Below are positions 58,691 through 64,000 of a stretch of 64,000 bases of DNA, in pieces. The stretch is from positions 6,339,619 through 6,403,618 of the forward strand of contig OZ024857.1 of NCBI GenBank assembly GCA_964017155.1, in the 5' to 3' direction. Below the pieces are notes generated by a model. That model ran no database searches and had not been told where the DNA came from. It saw nothing but the letters and a program-made list of their open reading frames with translations. How positions within the stretch are numbered: the stretch's first letter is position 1; the number at the start of each line of letters is the position of its first letter. The position numbers and the translations under genes are program-made. Source of the stretch: Oasisia sp. SBJ-2009 (taxonomy: Eukaryota; Annelida; Polychaeta; Sabellida; Siboglinidae).

Positions 58691-61660
58691 AGACTTATGA
58701 CCACTTGACTAATTGTGACTGTGCCTTCAGCAGTAGCCTCTGAACTTCACGCATCGACATTGCTAAGATCTCCTAAACCAGATTTTGCTCTTTAAAGTTG
58801 AATTTGCTCCTTAATAGTGGTCTTGAATACCCAAAAACGCCAACACCATGACACATCAATAGGACAGTGTTGCTGGTGTCACGGACATAGTATCCTCAGT
58901 AATACACCAATGGATGTTTGCGTTTTGAAAAAGCTCCTTTAATTTAATAAAAGATTTTTTAATGATGAATTTTCCTTAAGAGTTTTTTATCTTAGTGAAA
59001 CATTCCTCTCATCTGAGATGAGAACCGTTGCCCGGTGTTTCACTCCAGTCAAGGCAAAATCGATTTTGTGAGAAATCTATCTATTATGTTAATACAGATT
59101 GTTCTCTCAAATGAAAATATCAAGATAATGTGCAACCAGCAAGGAAGCTGGTTACACCCGATCAAGGTATGAATCTAGTGAAACCGGTGAAAATATGATG
59201 TGGATGTATAGATTTATACAGAATTTGAATTCAAAAGCAAGGATTTCAACATAATTGTTGTTGTAGTTTGAATGTGACCATCTGCCATACAGCTGAACAT
59301 AACCTTACATGTTGTGTTGCCTCCACCTAGAGGGACGAAGCATTCAAGTCTGGATAACCTGCTTCAAACTACACAAAGATGTAGATAACACTGTGATAAT
59401 TACAGCTATGGGCCAAAGTTTTTCTCCATCTTCCATCACATTCCTAACAATTACTGGTCCACACCGGAAAACAGGTTACATTCCCGTTAATATAAACACC
59501 CAAGAGGCCATCTGGTGTAACAAGGAATAACTAGGCCAGTTGTTATTTTGGTTCAAGTTACTAACAGTTCCAAGAAGAATTTCTAAGATGTAGACCACAC
59601 AAATTGTATAGTGAAGCTTAATTTCTCTAATATTATCCACAACATTATTTTCATATAATTTTTATTTTACACGATAAAACATTTACACCCAATTTTCTTT
59701 TGACTACCCACGGTAAATATAATTATAGTTACGCCAGCTTCCTGTGCAGTTCTCAATCTTCATAATATTTATATGATGAATGATTAAGACTATTTATATC
59801 ATTGAACCTTCACACCAGGACACAGTGCCACTGAAGCGTGGTGATCACTGAAGCATGGCAAATTCAGTACAGACTGATAATTCACTGTCACCGTGCAGAG
59901 TGAGAGTGATTTCCAGGAGCCATTTCCTGGAAGTGAAACACTGTGACAACTGCCACTAGCGCATGTGTTACTATTTCTGAATGCTTCACTGGGTCTCTTC
60001 ATTTCCTGGCGCTTTCTAAGAAGGTGTGTTCAAGGTAGGTGGTCATCTGCACTTCAGACAACTATGGAGAGGGCAAAAAGGCAGCAGAGTTGTTTGAAAC
60101 AGTACACTATATGACTATGGACGGCACCTTTCTAATACCCATAAAATGTCATAAAATAAAGTTATGAAATATGCATCCATTTTCTTGTGTATCTGGCTCT
60201 CCAAAAAGTTGTCATGTTTTGACATTTTACACTGTTAATATTTGTAAATTTGTTTTTGTAGCTGAACACAACATTTTGTTAATGATAAGCAAGTTGTGAG
60301 GTTAAAAGTAAATACATAAACATTTATGCTTAATACTCTAATATAAGATGGTTTTAGGATAAAAACAACTGGAGTCTGTGCATGATATCATGTTGAAAGT
60401 AAAAGGTTTACTTATTGCTAGCCACATGCAGGAAATTGCAGGGAGGTTTGCACTGCCCAGTGTTAATTTGTCACTGACTTTATCTGATTACTAGAGGCAT
60501 TCTGACTGGAAGGAATGTCAACTTGCAATAAAGTTAAACCATTCATTCCAGGCATGAGGCTGAACAACAGGATAAAGTAATTAATTTGACAGAAACATTT
60601 TATTGAACCAAGTTTGAATATGTGCTCTGTCAATCAACTGAACTCACATCATTTGAGTGGTCATGATGGTGACATGTTGGAATGACAATAATTTTTATAT
60701 TCTAAGAGTAGGATATATTCTAAGAGTAGTATATATTCTAAGAGTAGAATATAAGATTAACATTATCCAGTATCCACTGACTAAACACTGTGCTGCACTT
60801 TCCTTTATAATAATATTATACACAATTTCTGTGAGCTGGACAAAAAATTGAGTAACTTCTTTTCCTGTTTATAACATGCTTGCTTTGTTTCACTACTTCT
60901 ACAGCCGTGAGACAAATAAACCTCACAGATCCAACAGATTCTGATGTCATGGCCTGTGAGGTCAACCATCTGTCTACTCCAAACACTGTCATTCATAAAT
61001 GCTGTCAGTTTTAATCAGATGGCGCATTACCACTTCACAACTGTGTCGATGCAATCTATTATACCTAAAAAATTGGTGTGTAATTTCAGGTTGTGACAGA
61101 GAGGTTTTAGTGCAGGACAACTGGACATCACTGGGGGTAATCTCAGACCACTCCACTTGACAGTTTGATGACTAGCAGTGCTTCATCACTGGGGATATGA
61201 CCACAAGGTTATGGTCATAGCATTCTGAGCAAATCTCAATACCCAGGGGATAAGAGAGGAGTTCTGGGAGCAAGCAGAAGAACTACAAAAAAGGAAGGGA
61301 ATACAACATTATAAATGACCATAACTGACACAAAAACAACAATTTATTTAATGAAACGAATCAATTTAAAGCATGGTAAATGTTTTTCACAGTTGGTTGA
61401 GTAAAGGTAGCAATGGTTTGTAAGATTTAGTAGACAGCATATTTTGTTGCTGGGTAACACTAACAGTGCATGCTTGAGACATGACTATCATGTCTATCCC
61501 CCATCCCTCCATCCCATCATCCCACTCTGTCTCCCCAGTCCTTGTTTACTGGGAGCAATGGACAGGATCAACTAGTGGCTGAGGTGGGCCAAAGTTTGGG
61601 TCTTGAGGTCAACATAAACAACTCCACTCACTGGGTATTACTGAGCAACTGGACGACTTC
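58691..61660 (-). other. Upstream Trio intron, middle part
   Basis: No exon found, including none encoding the expected preceding spectrin segment. A 15-16-bp short repeat (tattctaagagtag) occurs three to four times at 60706-60750. Confidence 0.65.
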
Positions 61661-61661
61661 T

Positions 61662-62122
61662 CACTGACACAAGTACATGACTGTCACTGACACATGTTCA
61701 TGACTGTCACTGACACAAGCACATGACTGTCACTGACACAAGCACATGACTGCTGTCACTGACACAAGCACATGACTGACACAAGCACATGACTGTCACT
61801 GATACATGTTCATACTGTCACTGACACAAGCACATGACTGTCACTGACACAAGCACATGACTGACACAAGCACATGACTGTCACTGACACAAATACATGA
61901 CTGTCACTGACACAAGTACATGACTGTCTCTGACCCAAATACATGACTGTCATTGACACAAATACATGACTGTCACTGACACAAGTACATGACTGTCACT
62001 GACACAAGTACATGACTGTCACTGACACAAATACATGACTGTCACTGACACAAGTACATGACTGTCACTGACACAAATACATGACTGTCGTTGACACATA
62101 TACATGACTGTCACTAGCACTG
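61662..62122. repeat. 23-bp minisatellite (about 20 units)
   Basis: Unit tcactgacacaagtacatgactg with variants (aatacatg, agcacatg, catgttcatg) and several truncated units lacking gtcactga. Confidence 0.95.
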
Positions 62123-63287
62123 GGGTTGCAATGCATGGATAACTAAAAAATGGGCAGTTACAATTCATTGACATGAACACTTCTTAGGTACATAACTGTC
62201 TCTAGAGCGACTGAACAAACAACAAACAAACAAATGAAATACAAACACTGCTCCTGTAACTGACACAAAGTCACAAACACATCATCTGGTCTGTTTGATT
62301 GTTTTTGTGACTGAAAGTCACAGATGTGCAATTTAAAGATAACTATGCATGTCAAGGTACTAGGTAGACAGTTACTTGTCACCATATTAGCCTCAGCATT
62401 ATATGAATGCTTTGGGATGACTAAGACATATACTGCCATTGGCAATGAGAAACCCTACAACTGTATTTAAAATGCCGAGAGAATCAAAATTGTATCAGTG
62501 CATTTACTGTATGACTACACAATTAATAGTTGACATGTGAGTCACTAATTCTACATCTTGATTCCTATGCCATAGCCCCACCCCTATGTCTGCATATGGT
62601 ATGGTTGAATGGTTGTATGTCACTGTGTGAAATAACTGATCAATGGATTGATACTGGGCCTGGTCAGATATGTTAATTCATTCAGTGTCTGTAAACAGAA
62701 AAGGTTGTCTTATCTGACCCAGTCAGTCAGACACAAGACATATCTGGTATCTTCCACTGACTGCACTATCTACCCCACCCCTGGACACAGTCTGACCCCC
62801 AGTGGTCAGGGAATATGTTATTCCTTCAACTCTGACCTTGCACATGTCATAAGCCTGCCTTGACACAACAGGAATTCACTGACTTTTTCATCAGCTGGAT
62901 GACTGACTGTACTCCGTGGCTTTCTGGCTCAGAATGAATGACTCAGTGTTAGAACTGTTATTATTAGGATGAATGTGTAACGCACCAGGTATCTGGGTTA
63001 ACAGCCTGCTCAAAGAGGCTGAGGAAATATGTAAATAAGTCATTTAAAACAATACAAGTTACAGTTCTCATCAATGTCACAATTGTCATAAGTGTTACAA
63101 CTGTGACAGTTGTCACAAGTGTTTCTTTACTGTCTGGTAACAAAGGCTTCACTGGTCTTTCCAAGCCTTATCCTTGCACGCCAGATTCACTGCTGCTGAC
63201 CACCTCAGTTCCAGGAACAGTACCCCTGGCTGGTCCATTTATAAAACTGTTGAATTTAAGTTAAGCCAATCAAAAAGTCCATGAGTA
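62123..63287 (-). other. Upstream Trio intron between two arrays
   Basis: No gene recognised. A short imperfect repeat of gtcacaa/gtgttac-type sequence at about 63070-63125 is the only structure seen. Confidence 0.6.
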
Positions 63288-64000
63288 GTGTACAGTCAGG
63301 CACACATGTCACGTGTACAGCCAGGCACACATGTAAAGTGTACAGTCAGGCACACATGTAAAATGTACAGCCAGACACACATGTAACTTGTACAGTCATA
63401 CACACATGTAAAATGTACAGCCAGGCACACATGTAAAGTGTACATGTAAAATGTACAGCCAGACACACATGTAAAATGTACAGCCAGGCACACATGTAAA
63501 ATGTACAGCCAGACACACATGTAAAGTGTACAGCCAGGCACACATGTAAAATGTACAGCCAGGCACACATGTAAAGTGTACAGTCAGGCACACATGTAAA
63601 ATGTACAGTCAGGCACACATGTAAAGTGTACAGTCAGGCACACATGTAAAATGTACAGCCAGACACACATGTAAAATGTACAGCCAGACACACATGTAAA
63701 ATGTACAGTCAGGCACACATGTAAAGTGTACAGTCAGGCACACATGTAAAGTGTACAGTCAGCCACCCATGTAAAATGTACAGTCAGGCACACATGTAAA
63801 GTGTACAGTCAGGCACACATGTAAAATGTACAGTCAGGCACACATGTAAAGTGTACAGTCAGCCACACATGTAAAATGTACAGTCAGCCACACATGTAAA
63901 ATGTACAGTCAGGCACACATGTAAAATGTACAGTCAGGCACACATGTAAATTGTACAGTCAGCCACACATGTAAAATGTACAGTCAGCCACACATGTAAA
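63288..64000. repeat. 25-bp minisatellite (about 28 units, continues past the window)
   Basis: Unit tgtacagtcaggcacacatg plus taaaa, step 25 bp, with alternating aaaatg/aaagtg and cagtcagg/cagccagg types. It runs into the window edge, so its full length is unknown. Confidence 0.96.

Noticed and set aside
62964..63164. Possible small exon reading LFEQAVNPDTW on minus, with a plausible acceptor
   Set aside because: It does not match the expected preceding Trio spectrin segment and its phase and length do not fit; chance resemblance to a spectrin helix.
63296..63618. Cys/Thr/His repeat frames near the right end
   Set aside because: Artefact of the 25-bp minisatellite.

Overview
This is a window of a metazoan nuclear genome. 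It is AT-rich and CpG-poor, exons are short and separated by kilobase-scale introns with canonical GT/AG borders, and microsatellites, minisatellites, SINE-like and DNA-transposon copies are abundant. No prokaryotic gene organisation, CRISPR array or operon is present. The density of minisatellites and the invertebrate-like Trio sequence suggest a lophotrochozoan, possibly a mollusc; this is only an impression and no sequence feature proves it.

The one clear gene is on the minus strand. It is a Trio/Kalirin-family Rho guanine-nucleotide exchange factor (Trio; UNC-73 in nematodes), running from about 57.84 kb down to 26.16 kb. I placed 24 consecutive internal exons. They total 3201 nt (1067 codons), all join in phase, and contain no stop. 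In transcript order they encode the middle and end of the spectrin-repeat array (exons 1-13, residues 1-621 of this partial protein), a short helical linker (exon 14), the first Dbl-homology domain DH1 (exons 15-20), the first pleckstrin-homology domain PH1 (exons 21-23) and a Ser/Gly/Pro-rich linker (exon 24). The 5' part (Sec14/CRAL-TRIO domain, first spectrin repeats) must lie beyond 64 kb. The 3' part (SH3, DH2-PH2 and, if present, Ig and kinase) must lie left of position 1, or is not recognisable in the 26 kb after exon 24.

Layout: 1-26.16 kb is probably one long Trio intron. It holds a 23-bp satellite (7.69-8.87 kb), a 38-bp satellite with higher-order structure (21.54-23.84 kb), SINE-like copies, a decayed non-LTR reverse-transcriptase tail (13.3 kb) and a CpG-rich, CCAAT-containing promoter-like island at 16.0-16.9 kb. 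26.16-57.84 kb is the exon-bearing part. Its introns contain a TTAA-flanked MITE (41.3 kb), a non-autonomous hAT element with a perfect 8-bp target duplication (49.8-51.1 kb), tRNA-derived SINEs and many minisatellites. 57.84-64 kb is upstream intron with three more tandem arrays and a decayed duplicate of an exon edge.

The most unusual signal is that several minisatellites start exactly at the 3' splice site of a Trio exon, and their repeat units contain a copy of that splice acceptor. This is clear at 57.84, 48.30 and 35.30 kb and plausible at 43.36 kb. The gene therefore carries tandem arrays of duplicate acceptors next to authentic ones, including one array that copied 5' exon coding sequence with a frameshifting deletion.
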